Shown: piece by piece, positions 1-8,708 of the stretch
Numbering within the stretch: position 1 is the stretch's first letter
Layout: each line of letters starts with the position of its first letter
NCBI GenBank assembly: GCA_040386155.1
Contig: JAZKFZ010000002.1
Coordinates: 124,001 to 188,000 of the forward strand
Reading direction: 5' to 3'
Length of the DNA stretch: 64,000 nucleotides
DNA from: M0103 sp040386155
GTDB taxonomy: Bacteria > Bacteroidota > Bacteroidia > Flavobacteriales_D > Crocinitomicaceae
Notes under the pieces: generated by a model
Databases searched by the model: none
Seen by the model: the letters and a program-made list of their open reading frames with translations, nothing else
Told to the model about the DNA's origin: nothing
Translations under genes and position numbers: made by a program

Positions 1-216
1 AGCGACAACAGTGGCAGGGTTTAATTCACCATTACTGCCAAGTCCGATGGCTACATTACATCCAACAAATACGGCAAAGCACCATGCTGCTGTAATCGCA
101 AAATAGCCTGCTCCATGTCCCTTAGTTCCTTTTAATACTACGTTTGATACAACTCCATTTCCTAACAAAATTAGAAAAAATGTTCCCATCAGTTCTGCAA
201 TAAATAGCTCTTTCAT
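1..216 (-). CDS. glpF: Glycerol uptake facilitator (aquaglyceroporin), N-terminal part
   Basis: An open frame of 72 codons begins at an ATG (214-216) and leaves the window at base 1. The protein starts with a hydrophobic helix (about residues 4-28) and has a second hydrophobic stretch at 38-59. It then has Leu-Asn-Pro-Ala at 65-68, the first NPA half-helix motif of the MIP family that lines the channel pore. It lies 9 bp downstream of glpK on the same strand, so it would supply the glycerol that GlpK phosphorylates. The C-terminal half with the second NPA motif is outside the window, so glycerol versus water selectivity rests on context (inference). Confidence 0.85.
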   Translation of the reverse strand, partial: MKELFIAELMGTFFLILLGNGVVSNVVLKGTKGHGAGYFAITAAWCFAVFVGCNVAIGLGSNGELNPATVVA

Positions 217-225
217 GGCAATGCG

Positions 226-1722
226 TTATTTAGCCCAGTTTTTAGTGCGACCAACTGCTTTGTTCCATCCTTCCAGTAATTTGTCTACTTTCTCTTGGGT
301 CATCGTTGGTAAAAACTCACGTTCTACTAATCTTTGCGTTTGAATTTCGTCAATACTTGTCCAGAAATTAACGGCTAAGCCGGCTAGGTAGGCAGCGCCA
401 ACGGCCGTAGTTTCTAAATTTTGTGGTCGATTGATTTTAAATCCAAAAATATCAGCTTGAAATTGCATTAAAAGATCAGAAGCAGCAGCTCCACCATCTA
501 CTCTCAACTCAATTGTTTTTACTTCAGAGTCAGCTTCCATCGCTTTAACGATATCATATACTTGATAGGCGATTCCTTCCAAGGTTGCTCTGGCGATATG
601 TGCGCTGGTTGTTCCACGAGTTAGTCCAACGATAGCACCTCTAGCAAAGGGATCCCAATGTGGTGCGCCTAATCCAGTGAGTGCAGGCACAAAATAAACG
701 TCGTCGGTATCTGCAACGCTTGCCGCTAGTGCGTTAATGTCAGAAGCTTTGTCGATAATTTTCAAACCATCCCTCAGCCATTGCACAGCTGCTCCTCCAA
801 CAAAGACAGAGCCTTCCAAGGCATATTGCACTTTTCCATTAATTTTCCAAGCAATTGTAGTGAGTAGATTGTTTTTTGATATCACGGCCTTATCGCCAGT
901 ATTCATCAAAAGAAAGCAACCAGTGCCATACGTGTTTTTCACCATTCCGGGCTCTGTGCACATTTGACCAAATAATGCCGCTTGCTGATCTCCTGCAACC
1001 CCCGATATGGTTATTTTTGATCCAAAAAGTGAATCGTCCGTTGTTCCAAAATGAGTGCTACTTTCTTCTACTGAAGGCAAAATTGATTTCGGAATCCCTA
1101 AAATTGAAAGTAGTTCGTCATCCCATTCTAACGATTGAATGTTAAACATCAATGTTCTCGAAGCGTTCGAAACATCTGTTTTAAATATTTTCCCGTTGGA
1201 AAGTTTCCACATTAACCAAGTATCAACAGTACCGAAGCACAATTTTCCTTCTTCCGCTTTTTTTCGAGCACCCTCTACATTGTCAAGAATCCACTTTAAT
1301 TTTGTCCCAGAAAAGTAGGCATCTAGCACCAAACCAGTTTTGTTCTTGAATTTTTCAGACAGTCCTTGATCACGCAATTCATTGCAAAAATTCGCTGTTC
1401 TACGATCTTGCCACACGATTGCATTATAGATAGGTTCTGATGTTTCTCGATCCCAAACTAGCGTTGTTTCTCGTTGGTTGGTGATGCCAATTGCTGCAAT
1501 TTCATGCGCACTAATTCCAGCTTTTGCGAGTACCTCTGCGGCTACTGAAATTTGAGATGACCAAATATCTATCGGATCATGTTCTACCCATCCCGGTTGT
1601 GGAAAATGCTGCTCGAAATCTTTTTGTGAAGAAAAACTTGCTTGTCCTTGATGGTTGATTAAGATTGCACGCGATGAAGTAGTTCCTTGATCGAGCGCTA
1701 AAATGTAGTTGGTTTTATTCAT
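226..1722 (-). CDS. glpK: Glycerol kinase
   Basis: FGGY-family sugar kinase of 498 residues, close to the usual ~500 of GlpK. It makes sn-glycerol 3-phosphate from glycerol and ATP in the cytoplasm. Visible motifs: the phosphate loop LALDQGTTSSRA at residues 8-19, GWVEHDP near 44-50, NQRETT near 82, GDQQAALFGQ in the second half and GTGCFLLMNTG just after. The ATG (1720-1722) lies inside the end of glpD (8 bp overlap), which suggests translational coupling. The order glpD-glpK-glpF forms a complete glycerol uptake and oxidation unit. Identification is secure; allosteric behaviour cannot be read from the sequence. Confidence 0.97.
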   Translation of the reverse strand: MNKTNYILALDQGTTSSRAILINHQGQASFSSQKDFEQHFPQPGWVEHDPIDIWSSQISVAAEVLAKAGISAHEIAAIGITNQRETTLVWDRETSEPIYNAIVWQDRRTANFCNELRDQGLSEKFKNKTGLVLDAYFSGTKLKWILDNVEGARKKAEEGKLCFGTVDTWLMWKLSNGKIFKTDVSNASRTLMFNIQSLEWDDELLSILGIPKSILPSVEESSTHFGTTDDSLFGSKITISGVAGDQQAALFGQMCTEPGMVKNTYGTGCFLLMNTGDKAVISKNNLLTTIAWKINGKVQYALEGSVFVGGAAVQWLRDGLKIIDKASDINALAASVADTDDVYFVPALTGLGAPHWDPFARGAIVGLTRGTTSAHIARATLEGIAYQVYDIVKAMEADSEVKTIELRVDGGAAASDLLMQFQADIFGFKINRPQNLETTAVGAAYLAGLAVNFWTSIDEIQTQRLVEREFLPTMTQEKVDKLLEGWNKAVGRTKNWAK

Positions 1723-3307
1723 GGTTGTTTGCTGTGTAGTCGACTAGTAAATAATTTTTTGCAGTACTTAGAAATTGAGCTGTTTGTTCTTTAGCCCAAT
1801 TTTCATTTTTTCCTAAATGATTCGCCATAAATTCTGCAACGCGAGCCACTGAATCTATTGCCGATTGAGTATCCAAAAATAGCAATCGAATTCTTCTTGC
1901 CAAAATATCTTCAACTGTCTCGGCCATTTCATTTTCCATTGCCCAAAGAACTTGTGCAAATGTGTAGTCGTAATTGGGATGAATTTTTTTCCCTAATTCA
2001 CTGTTTGAATCTTGTAGTTGCTGGATTTTAGCTTGGTCGGAGCCATAGAAGTAAATTGGATTTTTACTTTCATCGATTGTCTGTTGTTGGTAGCCATGAA
2101 TTTTGAAATCTTGGGTAACACAATTTTTTTGCGGAAGCGAAGCAAGGCTTATTGCTTGATTGACAATTTCTTCTGCCATCTGTCGATAAGTTGTCCATTT
2201 TCCTCCTACAATGCTTATCAGTCCACCTTTTGAAGTGATTATTTTGTGACTGCGCGAAACTTCTTTAGTGTTTTTTTGATTGTCTTTTGGTGCTGCAAGT
2301 GGTCTTAAACCTGCAAAAACAGCGAGTACATCATTTTTTGTTGGAGGATTTTTAAAGTAGTGATTAATATTTTCAAAAATGAAATCGATTTCATCCTGAC
2401 TCGCTATGGGTTCTATTCGCGCTTTTTCAATTAATACGTCTGTGGTTCCAACAATCACTTTATTGTGCCATGGCACTGCAAAAAGTACTCTTCCATCACT
2501 TGTTTTGGGTAACATTAAAGCACTTGTGCCCGGTAAAAAACTTTTATCAAAAACGAGGTGTATTCCTTGGCTTGCGACGACCGTTTTTAGATGATTTTTG
2601 TCTTCCATCGACATGATTTCATCTGTAAAAACACCCGTTGCATTAATGATTACTTTTCCTTTTACAGTATATTGTTTGCCAGAAATTTGATCTGTGAATT
2701 CTATTCCATTGATGAGATTCCTTTCAGAAGATGTTAATTTGTTGACTTTGCAATAGTTGAGAATTGTTCCACCATTTTCAATAGCAGATTGCGCTAAATT
2801 GATGGCTAAACGTGCATCGTCGAATTGGCCGTCGTGGTACAAAACGCCTGATTTTAGTTTTGTTGTATCTAATGTCGACAGGTGCTCACTTGTGCTTTTT
2901 GCCGATAGAAATTTTGTTTTACCGATGCTCAATTTTCCTGCAAGGAAATCGTAGATGCTTAATCCGAAATAATAAAAAAAGCCATTCCAAAGACTGTAAT
3001 TTGGGATAATGAACGATTGATTTTTGAAGAGGTGAGGGGCATTTTGTGCCAAAAGTCCACGTTCTCGTAGTGCTTCTTTTACCAATTTGATATTTCCTTG
3101 AGCTAAATAGCGAACACCACCATGAACCAATTTTGTACTTCTACTAGAGGTGCCTTTTGCAAAATCACTCGCTTCTACAAGTAGTATTTTGTAACCGCGG
3201 AGCGCGGCATCCAGCGCTGTACCTAAACCACTTGCTCCGCCACCAATGATGATGATATCCCATTCATTAGTTTTGTTAAGTTTTGACAATTGGTCGGCAC
3301 GCTTCAT
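1715..3307 (-). CDS. glpD: Aerobic glycerol-3-phosphate dehydrogenase (FAD)
   Basis: A 530-residue FAD-dependent oxidoreductase that oxidises glycerol 3-phosphate to dihydroxyacetone phosphate and passes electrons to the quinone pool at the inner face of the membrane. The Rossmann motif GGGASGLG is at 22-29, followed by the typical GTSSRSTKLVHGGVRYL segment (about 72-90) of GlpD proteins. Later come an AxxGLRPL element near 335 and a C-terminal helical domain (from about 390). First gene of the glpDKF operon. The upstream gap of 89 bp is almost filled by the terminator of the acyl-CoA dehydrogenase gene, so a separate glp promoter must be compact or lie in that hairpin region. Confidence 0.96.
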   Translation of the reverse strand: MKRADQLSKLNKTNEWDIIIIGGGASGLGTALDAALRGYKILLVEASDFAKGTSSRSTKLVHGGVRYLAQGNIKLVKEALRERGLLAQNAPHLFKNQSFIIPNYSLWNGFFYYFGLSIYDFLAGKLSIGKTKFLSAKSTSEHLSTLDTTKLKSGVLYHDGQFDDARLAINLAQSAIENGGTILNYCKVNKLTSSERNLINGIEFTDQISGKQYTVKGKVIINATGVFTDEIMSMEDKNHLKTVVASQGIHLVFDKSFLPGTSALMLPKTSDGRVLFAVPWHNKVIVGTTDVLIEKARIEPIASQDEIDFIFENINHYFKNPPTKNDVLAVFAGLRPLAAPKDNQKNTKEVSRSHKIITSKGGLISIVGGKWTTYRQMAEEIVNQAISLASLPQKNCVTQDFKIHGYQQQTIDESKNPIYFYGSDQAKIQQLQDSNSELGKKIHPNYDYTFAQVLWAMENEMAETVEDILARRIRLLFLDTQSAIDSVARVAEFMANHLGKNENWAKEQTAQFLSTAKNYLLVDYTANNHE

Positions 3308-3328
3308 GGAAGTAAATAATTGTTTTAT

Positions 3329-3376
3329 GAAAAAAAATCCTGACTCTCCCGCTATTAATCGGGATGAAATCAGGAT
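3329..3376 (-). terminator. Rho-independent terminator of the acyl-CoA dehydrogenase gene
   Basis: Read on the minus strand, ATCCTGA (3376-3370) pairs with TCAGGAT (3343-3337). An inner stem CCCG (3363-3360)/CGGG (3351-3348) follows, and a run of eight T (3337-3330) comes directly after. It lies between the acyl-CoA dehydrogenase stop and the glpD start. Confidence 0.85.
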
Positions 3377-3396
3377 CTTTCTCGAACTATAAAAAA

Positions 3397-5184
3397 TTAT
3401 AAAGTATAACGACCGTCGTTGATTAATTTCTCAGCAATTGCTTGACGGGCAACTTTCGTATTGAAAGGCTCCGTTTTTAAGAAACGCTTCAGTCCCATCA
3501 ACATCATGCGTTGTTCATCACCTTCAGCAAATGTGTTAATTGCGTCTTTTCCAGCTTTTTCAATTTTGTCTGCGATGTCGTAGAAGTAAGTTTTAGCGAT
3601 TGCAATTTGAATGGCTGCAGCTTCTTCTCCTTTTGATGCGATCAGTTTTTCAACACGCAAAAGAACCGATTCAGCTTGGTAGGTGTAAATTGACATATCT
3701 GCGATGTTCATCAATACCTCTTGCTCTTTTCCAAGTGTTTGCATCAATTTTTGAACAGCACTTCCAGCTACCATTAAGATTGATTTTTTGAACCCTTCCA
3801 AATACTTATTTTCCATTCCTAAAACTCCTGTTGGCGCATCGCCCATTTCTGGAATACTCATCAATTCACCAGCAACTTTCATCGCAGGGCCCATCAAATC
3901 AAGTTCACCACGCATTGCACGACGCAAGATCATGTCAACCGTAAGCATTCTATTGATTTCGTTTGTTCCCTCAAAAATTCTATTGATACGTGCATCACGG
4001 TAAGCTCTTTCAACTGATGACTCAGCAGAATAGCCCATACCTCCGAAGATTTGAACAGCCTCATCAACTACATAATCCAAACATTCTGAACCAGCAACTT
4101 TTAATACAGCACATTCTGCAGCATATTCTTCAATTCCTTTTAGCATTGCCTGCTCTTTCGACATTCCTTCTGCAATATTTGCTTCAATCGCATCTTCAAT
4201 GTTCTGAGCAGCACGATAAGTAGCAGATTCTACAACAAATGTTCTAATGGCTTGCTCTCCGATTTTGTAGCGAATGGCTCCGTATTTTGAAATTGCACGA
4301 CCGAATTGCTCGCGTTCGTTTGCATATTTAATCGACTCACTGATCGTTCCTTTTGCTCCACCAATAACCCCAGCAGCCAATTTGATACGACCAATATTCA
4401 AAATATTCAAGGCAATCTTAAATCCATTTTGACGCTCAGAAAGCATGTTTTCAACTGGCACTTTTACGTTATTGAAAAATACTTGGCGTGTAGATGAACC
4501 TTTGATACCCATTTTTTTCTCTTCAGCATTTAATGAAACACCTTCAGATTTCGCTTCAATTAAAAAAGCAGTTAAGTTTTTATCATCGTCAATTTTCGCG
4601 AAAACTGTCAACAAATCAGCAAAACCTGCATTTGTGATCCACATTTTTTGTCCTGTCACAAGGTAGTGTGTTCCATCTTCAGATAACACTGCTTTTGTTT
4701 TACCAGAGTTAGCATCTGAACCGGCTCCTGGTTCAGTTAAACAATACGATGCTTTCCATTCTCCAGAAGCTAATTTTGGAGAATATTTCGCTTTTTGTGC
4801 TTCATTTCCGTAATATAAAAGAGGCAAAGATCCAATTCCTGTATGTGCTCCATACGCTACCGAAAATGAATATCCTGTACCCAGTTTTTCAGTTGCCAAC
4901 AAGGAAGTTTTGAAGTCAACACCCATTCCGCCTAATGATTCTGGAACTGAAAGACCTAATAAACCTAGCTCTCCAGCTTTCTCCATCAATTTAGGCATTA
5001 ATCCTTCTTCCATCTTGTCAAGTCGCTCAACAAGTGGTGCAATTTCTTGATTAATAAAGTCTTCACACATTTGACCGATCATTATTTGTTCTTCGGTCCA
5101 CTCTTCTGGTGTAAAAATTTCGGAAGGTAAAGTCTTCTTGATGATGAATTCTCCACCTTTAATAGGTTGTTTAATAGTTTCCAT
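3397..5184 (-). CDS. Acyl-CoA dehydrogenase, long (~600 aa) form
   Basis: A 595-residue FAD acyl-CoA dehydrogenase catalysing the first oxidation step of fatty-acid beta-oxidation. The N-terminal helical domain, the middle domain with YCLTEPGAGSDA (about 152-163) and WITNAG, and the C-terminal domain are all present. The catalytic base is likely Glu405 in RIFEGTNEINRML, the usual position for short- to very-long-chain enzymes. The length exceeds the ~380 of MCAD-type enzymes because of a C-terminal extension of about 160 residues, as in VLCAD-like proteins. The marR-fadB-fadA operon lies 2.2 kb away on the same strand and completes the cycle. A site upstream (5238-5249) resembles one at the marR promoter. 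Confidence 0.93.
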   Translation of the reverse strand: METIKQPIKGGEFIIKKTLPSEIFTPEEWTEEQIMIGQMCEDFINQEIAPLVERLDKMEEGLMPKLMEKAGELGLLGLSVPESLGGMGVDFKTSLLATEKLGTGYSFSVAYGAHTGIGSLPLLYYGNEAQKAKYSPKLASGEWKASYCLTEPGAGSDANSGKTKAVLSEDGTHYLVTGQKMWITNAGFADLLTVFAKIDDDKNLTAFLIEAKSEGVSLNAEEKKMGIKGSSTRQVFFNNVKVPVENMLSERQNGFKIALNILNIGRIKLAAGVIGGAKGTISESIKYANEREQFGRAISKYGAIRYKIGEQAIRTFVVESATYRAAQNIEDAIEANIAEGMSKEQAMLKGIEEYAAECAVLKVAGSECLDYVVDEAVQIFGGMGYSAESSVERAYRDARINRIFEGTNEINRMLTVDMILRRAMRGELDLMGPAMKVAGELMSIPEMGDAPTGVLGMENKYLEGFKKSILMVAGSAVQKLMQTLGKEQEVLMNIADMSIYTYQAESVLLRVEKLIASKGEEAAAIQIAIAKTYFYDIADKIEKAGKDAINTFAEGDEQRMMLMGLKRFLKTEPFNTKVARQAIAEKLINDGRYTL

Positions 5185-5237
5185 TCTTATTTATAATTTT
5201 TTTAGTCCACTAATGTACAATTATTTTTTAAATTACT

Positions 5238-5249
5238 ATGTGTGCATAG
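5238..5249. promoter_or_regulatory. Possible MarR-type site upstream of acyl-CoA dehydrogenase
   Basis: TATGTGTGCATA has dyad symmetry of the form TATG-N4-CATA. It lies 54-65 bp upstream of the dehydrogenase start and matches 10 of 12 bases of TATGTACGCATA at 11611-11622 upstream of marR. A weak -7-like box on the minus strand (TACATTAG, 5217-5210) would place this site at the -33 region. The functional link is inference. Confidence 0.35.
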
Positions 5250-5334
5250 ATGTTTTTTTCGCACAAAAAAAAACGCTGATATCAGAGTTTGATTCTCCTG
5301 AGTTTATAGAAAGATCGAATGGAAGCGATTTTTT

Positions 5335-5348
5335 GTTCTAAATAGAAC
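5335..5348. repeat. 14-bp perfect palindrome in the TPR/acyl-CoA dehydrogenase gap
   Basis: GTTCTA-AA-TAGAAC, a 6-bp inverted repeat with a 2-nt centre, followed by five T on the plus strand. No plus-strand gene precedes it, so it is not obviously a terminator. It may be a protein-binding site for the divergently read region, or chance. Nothing else is evident in 5250-5390. Confidence 0.3.
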
Positions 5349-5390
5349 TTTTTATTCTAAAATCAAGTGAGTGAATATATTGGGGCGATG

Positions 5391-5894
5391 CTATTCCCAA
5401 CCTCTCAGTTCAATACACGCTCTAATAAATTTTAAGTTCAGTTCGATTTGTGTTTCATTAATGGAGAAATTAATGGCTTTTTTATAGGAAAGAACTGCTT
5501 GATCTAAATCATTTTGATGTTGGTACAACATTCCATAGTAGAAATGAATATCGGCATCTTCTTTATTTCTTAACAATTTGGCTCTTTCTAACAGGTAACT
5601 TGCCTCTTCGAATCGTCCTTCTTTGATTAGGATGAGGGAGTATTGGGTGTAGGTTGGAAAATATTCTGGATCAGCTTCCAGGGCATTTTTATAGTTGATT
5701 TCCGCCTGATCATTTCGCCAAAAATTGTATGAAATTCTTCCTAACTCATAGTGAGGTTCAGCACGGTTTGGCCATTTAACTATTAAATCTTGACATTTTG
5801 TGATGGCTCGTTCATAATACGCTTGATTAATATCTTGTGAAATGAGGTACATGTCCTCCTTGAATTTTCCAAAATAGGCGTCGATAGGTGTCAT
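5391..5894 (-). CDS. Tetratricopeptide-repeat protein
   Basis: A 167-residue soluble protein without signal peptide or membrane segment. It contains about three TPR units: one near 50-80 (EPHYELGRISYNFWRNDQAE), one near 84-112 (FPTYTQYSLILIKEGRFEEA) and one near 118-148 (ADIHFYYGMLYQHQNDLDQA). Each shows the small/large alternation of the TPR helix pair. Such proteins mediate protein-protein contact; no partner or activity can be named. The start is 23 bp downstream of the helicase stop, so the two are probably co-transcribed. Confidence 0.8.
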   Translation of the reverse strand: MTPIDAYFGKFKEDMYLISQDINQAYYERAITKCQDLIVKWPNRAEPHYELGRISYNFWRNDQAEINYKNALEADPEYFPTYTQYSLILIKEGRFEEASYLLERAKLLRNKEDADIHFYYGMLYQHQNDLDQAVLSYKKAINFSINETQIELNLKFIRACIELRGWE

Positions 5895-5917
5895 AGTAGT
5901 ATGGTTTGTTGTATGAA

Positions 5918-7231
5918 TTAGGTGCGAGCAATATTGATTTTTAATTTCTGCCCTTTAATTTTTTCATTTTGAATGATGGAAAGTAGATCATCAACTTTAG
6001 TGCGGTCTACTGCAACATAGGTAAGATGGTCGCCAACGTGAATGAGTCCGACTTCTGATTTATCTAGTTTTCCTTTTTGAATTAAAAATCCAACGATGTC
6101 AATCTTATTGATTTTATCTTTTTTTCCACCACTCATATACAATGTAATCCACTTTGCAGCTTGCGGTAATGGAACATCTGTAGGTATTTGAAAATCTTGC
6201 AAGTTTTGTGAGAACGGGAACGATCGATTTTTATCTAGAAAGACGAATACATTTCCTTCTTCATTGACACGTGCAGTTCTTCCGCTGCGGTGAATAAAAA
6301 CATCTTCTTTTGGAGGAAGTTCAAAATGAATAACATTTCTAATGTCAGGAATGTCTAGTCCCCTCGAGCCTAAATCGGTGCAAATAAGGGTAATAAAACT
6401 TCCATTTCTGAATTGAAATAGTGCTCTTTCACGCTCATCTTGTTCCAATCCACCATGATAAGAAACGGCTGAAATATCGCGTTCTAATAGATTTTCCTTT
6501 ATTGTTTCAGTGCTTTCTCTCAAGTTACAGAATACGATGGATTGTTCATTTTGGAATGAGGAAATTAAATTAGCAAGTACATCAAAATTGTCGTCACCAA
6601 CTTTATTTATTTTAAAGTAATTGTGTTTGAGCTCTTTTACATTGTCTAAAAAATCGTGAATTTTAGGATGCTTAAAACTCAAATATGCTGGGTAAGTTTT
6701 CAATTGCGTAGCTGATACCAATGTCGTGTATCCTGGTCTGCAATTTTCAAAAATATAACCCATTTGGTCTTCAAAGCCAAACTCTAAACATTTATCGTAT
6801 TCATCAATAACGATTTGATCAACAGTTGAAAGGTCCAAGTTGCTGCGCTCAATGTGGTCGCAAATTCTCCCCGGAGTACCAATCAAAATACTTGGAAGAG
6901 GTGAAAAACTTTTTTGTTCTATTTTAAAAGAGTGTCCACCATAGCAATTTAAAATTTTAAAATTGGAACGCATTTGTCGCATCACATTTTCCACTTGAAT
7001 TGCCAATTCTCTGGTTGGAACAATTATCAATGCTTGAATCCTGTCTAAATTATCTTGTAGACGAAGTCTTAAGGGTAAAAGAAATGCCAATGTTTTACCA
7101 GAGCCAGTGGCTGATAATATTAATTGATTGCTTTCAGAAAGACTTTCTACCGTTTGCTTTTGCAAGTCATTTAATGCTTCAATTTTTAAATGTTGAAGCG
7201 CTTCATTGATATGTTGTTGAACTAGATTCAT
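5918..7231 (-). CDS. DEAD-box family RNA helicase with DbpA-like C-terminus
   Basis: A 437-residue superfamily 2 RNA helicase. Motifs in order: Q motif near Gln24, Walker A ATGSGKT (41-47), PTRELA, GTPGR, motif II, SAT, TDLGSRGLD and HRSGRTAR. Motif II reads Asp-Glu-Tyr-Asp (143-146) instead of Asp-Glu-Ala-Asp. The last ~70 residues (from VGFLIQKGKL) resemble the DbpA RNA-binding domain that targets 23S rRNA, so a role in ribosome assembly is likely (inference). The start ATG is only 4 nt from a minus-strand TATCTTTG box (7243-7236), so the mRNA may be almost leaderless. Confidence 0.88.
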   Translation of the reverse strand: MNLVQQHINEALQHLKIEALNDLQKQTVESLSESNQLILSATGSGKTLAFLLPLRLRLQDNLDRIQALIIVPTRELAIQVENVMRQMRSNFKILNCYGGHSFKIEQKSFSPLPSILIGTPGRICDHIERSNLDLSTVDQIVIDEYDKCLEFGFEDQMGYIFENCRPGYTTLVSATQLKTYPAYLSFKHPKIHDFLDNVKELKHNYFKINKVGDDNFDVLANLISSFQNEQSIVFCNLRESTETIKENLLERDISAVSYHGGLEQDERERALFQFRNGSFITLICTDLGSRGLDIPDIRNVIHFELPPKEDVFIHRSGRTARVNEEGNVFVFLDKNRSFPFSQNLQDFQIPTDVPLPQAAKWITLYMSGGKKDKINKIDIVGFLIQKGKLDKSEVGLIHVGDHLTYVAVDRTKVDDLLSIIQNEKIKGQKLKINIART

Positions 7232-7235
7232 GTTG

Positions 7236-7243
7236 CAAAGATA
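7236..7243 (-). promoter_or_regulatory. -7 promoter box upstream of the DEAD-box helicase
   Basis: On the minus strand the sequence is TATCTTTG, a perfect match to the Bacteroidota -7 consensus TAnnTTTG, 4 nt before the ATG. No convincing -33 TTG was found at the normal spacing. Confidence 0.5.
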
Positions 7244-7354
7244 CGGAGGAATTTACTTTATTTTTAGTTTGACGTTTTGACTTTATGTGACACTTACTAT
7301 TTAGAAAGTGACTGCTGGGCAAGTTTCTATTTGGTAAGTAGGGGTTGAAATTTA

Positions 7355-7387
7355 TTAAAAAAACCGCTCTCATTTCTGAAAGCGGTC
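7355..7387 (-). terminator. Rho-independent terminator of the marR-fadB-fadA operon
   Basis: On the minus strand ACCGCTTTC (7386-7378) pairs with GAGAGCGGT (7371-7363) over nine positions with one G-T wobble, loop AGAAAT, followed by seven T (7363-7357). It sits just after the thiolase gene. Confidence 0.88.
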
Positions 7388-7434
7388 TTGACTATTTTCA
7401 ATAAAGGCGAATAATGTTCTAGTTTCTTAATGTC

Positions 7435-8613
7435 TTACATCATTTCAAAAACACCTGCAGCACCTTGCCCGGTACCAACACACATGGTTACAACGCCATA
7501 TTTTTGATTGCGTTTTTTCAATTCATTCATAATTTGAACGGTTAATTTAGCGCCAGTGCAACCAAGTGGGTGACCTAATGCAAGCGCACCACCGTTAACA
7601 TTAACGAGATCCGTATTAATGCCTAGTTCGCGAACAACAGCTAATGATTGCGAAGCAAAAGCCTCATTTAATTCAAATAAATTGATGTCATTTTGGCTTA
7701 ATCCTGCTTGTTTCAATGCCAATGGAATAGCATCTACCGGGCCAATACCCATAATTCTTGGTTCAACACCTGCAACGGCATAGGATTTTAGCTTAGCAAT
7801 TGGAGTAAGGTTCAATTCTTTCACCATTTTTTCAGACATTACCAACACGAATGCTGCTCCATCAGAGGTTTGAGAAGAATTTCCTGCCGTAATACAGCCG
7901 CCGTTCGCAAAAACTGGCTTCAACGACCCAAGAGCTTCCACTGAGCTAGCGCGTGGACCTTCATCTGTATCTACAATAAAACTTTCGATTTGTGTTTTCT
8001 CGTTAGCATCTAAAAAAGTACGTGACACCTCAATCGGTACGATATCGTCTTTGAAACGACCTTCTTTAATGGCACGTAGGGCTTTTTCGTGTGATTGAAA
8101 AGCAAAGAAATCTTGATCTTCGCGACTTACATTGTATTCTTTGGCTACCGCTTCAGCTGTTAGTCCCATTCCCCAATACCAATCTGGATTTTTTTTAGCA
8201 ACTTTTGCATTTGGAACAATTCTCCAACCACCCATCGCCATCATCGACATTGATTCTGTTCCACCAGCGATGATACAGTCTGCCATTCCAGCTTGTATTT
8301 TTGCTGTTGCTATCGCAATTGTTTCCAATCCTGATGCACAATAGCGATTCACTGTCATTCCAGGAACTTTAACCGTATCCAACGCCATTAATGAAATCAA
8401 ACGACCAACATTCAAGCCTTGCTCTGCTTCTGGGTTCGCATTTCCAACAATAACATCTTCAATTCGTGTCTTATCAAGTTGAGGAACGCTATTTACTAAA
8501 TGTTTAATTACGTCTGCAGCTAAATCATCTGGACGATAAAAACGGAATCCGCCACGACCAGCTTTTCCAACTGCTGAACGAAATCCTGCTACGATATATG
8601 CTTCTTGTTTCAT
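7435..8613 (-). CDS. fadA: Acetyl-CoA C-acyltransferase (3-ketoacyl-CoA thiolase)
   Basis: A thiolase of 392 residues when started at the ATG at 8613; a TTG start 10 codons further up gives no family-like residues. It cleaves 3-ketoacyl-CoA with CoA in the last step of beta-oxidation. The nucleophile is Cys92 in NRYCASGLETI; the C-terminal GHPLGCTGAK and CVGTGQGAAG segments supply the catalytic His and second Cys. Last gene of the operon, 95 bp after the fadB-like gene, with a strong terminator behind it. Chain-length preference cannot be read from sequence. Confidence 0.94.
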   Translation of the reverse strand: MKQEAYIVAGFRSAVGKAGRGGFRFYRPDDLAADVIKHLVNSVPQLDKTRIEDVIVGNANPEAEQGLNVGRLISLMALDTVKVPGMTVNRYCASGLETIAIATAKIQAGMADCIIAGGTESMSMMAMGGWRIVPNAKVAKKNPDWYWGMGLTAEAVAKEYNVSREDQDFFAFQSHEKALRAIKEGRFKDDIVPIEVSRTFLDANEKTQIESFIVDTDEGPRASSVEALGSLKPVFANGGCITAGNSSQTSDGAAFVLVMSEKMVKELNLTPIAKLKSYAVAGVEPRIMGIGPVDAIPLALKQAGLSQNDINLFELNEAFASQSLAVVRELGINTDLVNVNGGALALGHPLGCTGAKLTVQIMNELKKRNQKYGVVTMCVGTGQGAAGVFEMM

Positions 8614-8674
8614 AATATTAGATTTTAAGACCGAAAGAGTCAAGAGTCAATACTTTCACTGGAATCCAGTCTTA

Positions 8675-8702
8675 AAGTCTTTTGTCTTGAAGTCTTTTGT
8701 CT
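8675..8702. repeat. Tandem 13-bp repeat between the fadB-like gene and fadA
   Basis: AAGTCTTTTGTCT occurs at 8675-8687 and again at 8690-8702 (15-bp period). Related short words (GAGTC, repeated) occur at 8636-8650. This gives the whole intergenic stretch a low-complexity look. Confidence 0.6.
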
Positions 8703-8708
8703 GTTTAA

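Noticed and set aside
5138..5341. 67-codon plus-strand frame at the acyl-CoA dehydrogenase start
   Set aside because: Mostly antisense to the dehydrogenase N-terminus and its promoter region; no independent support.
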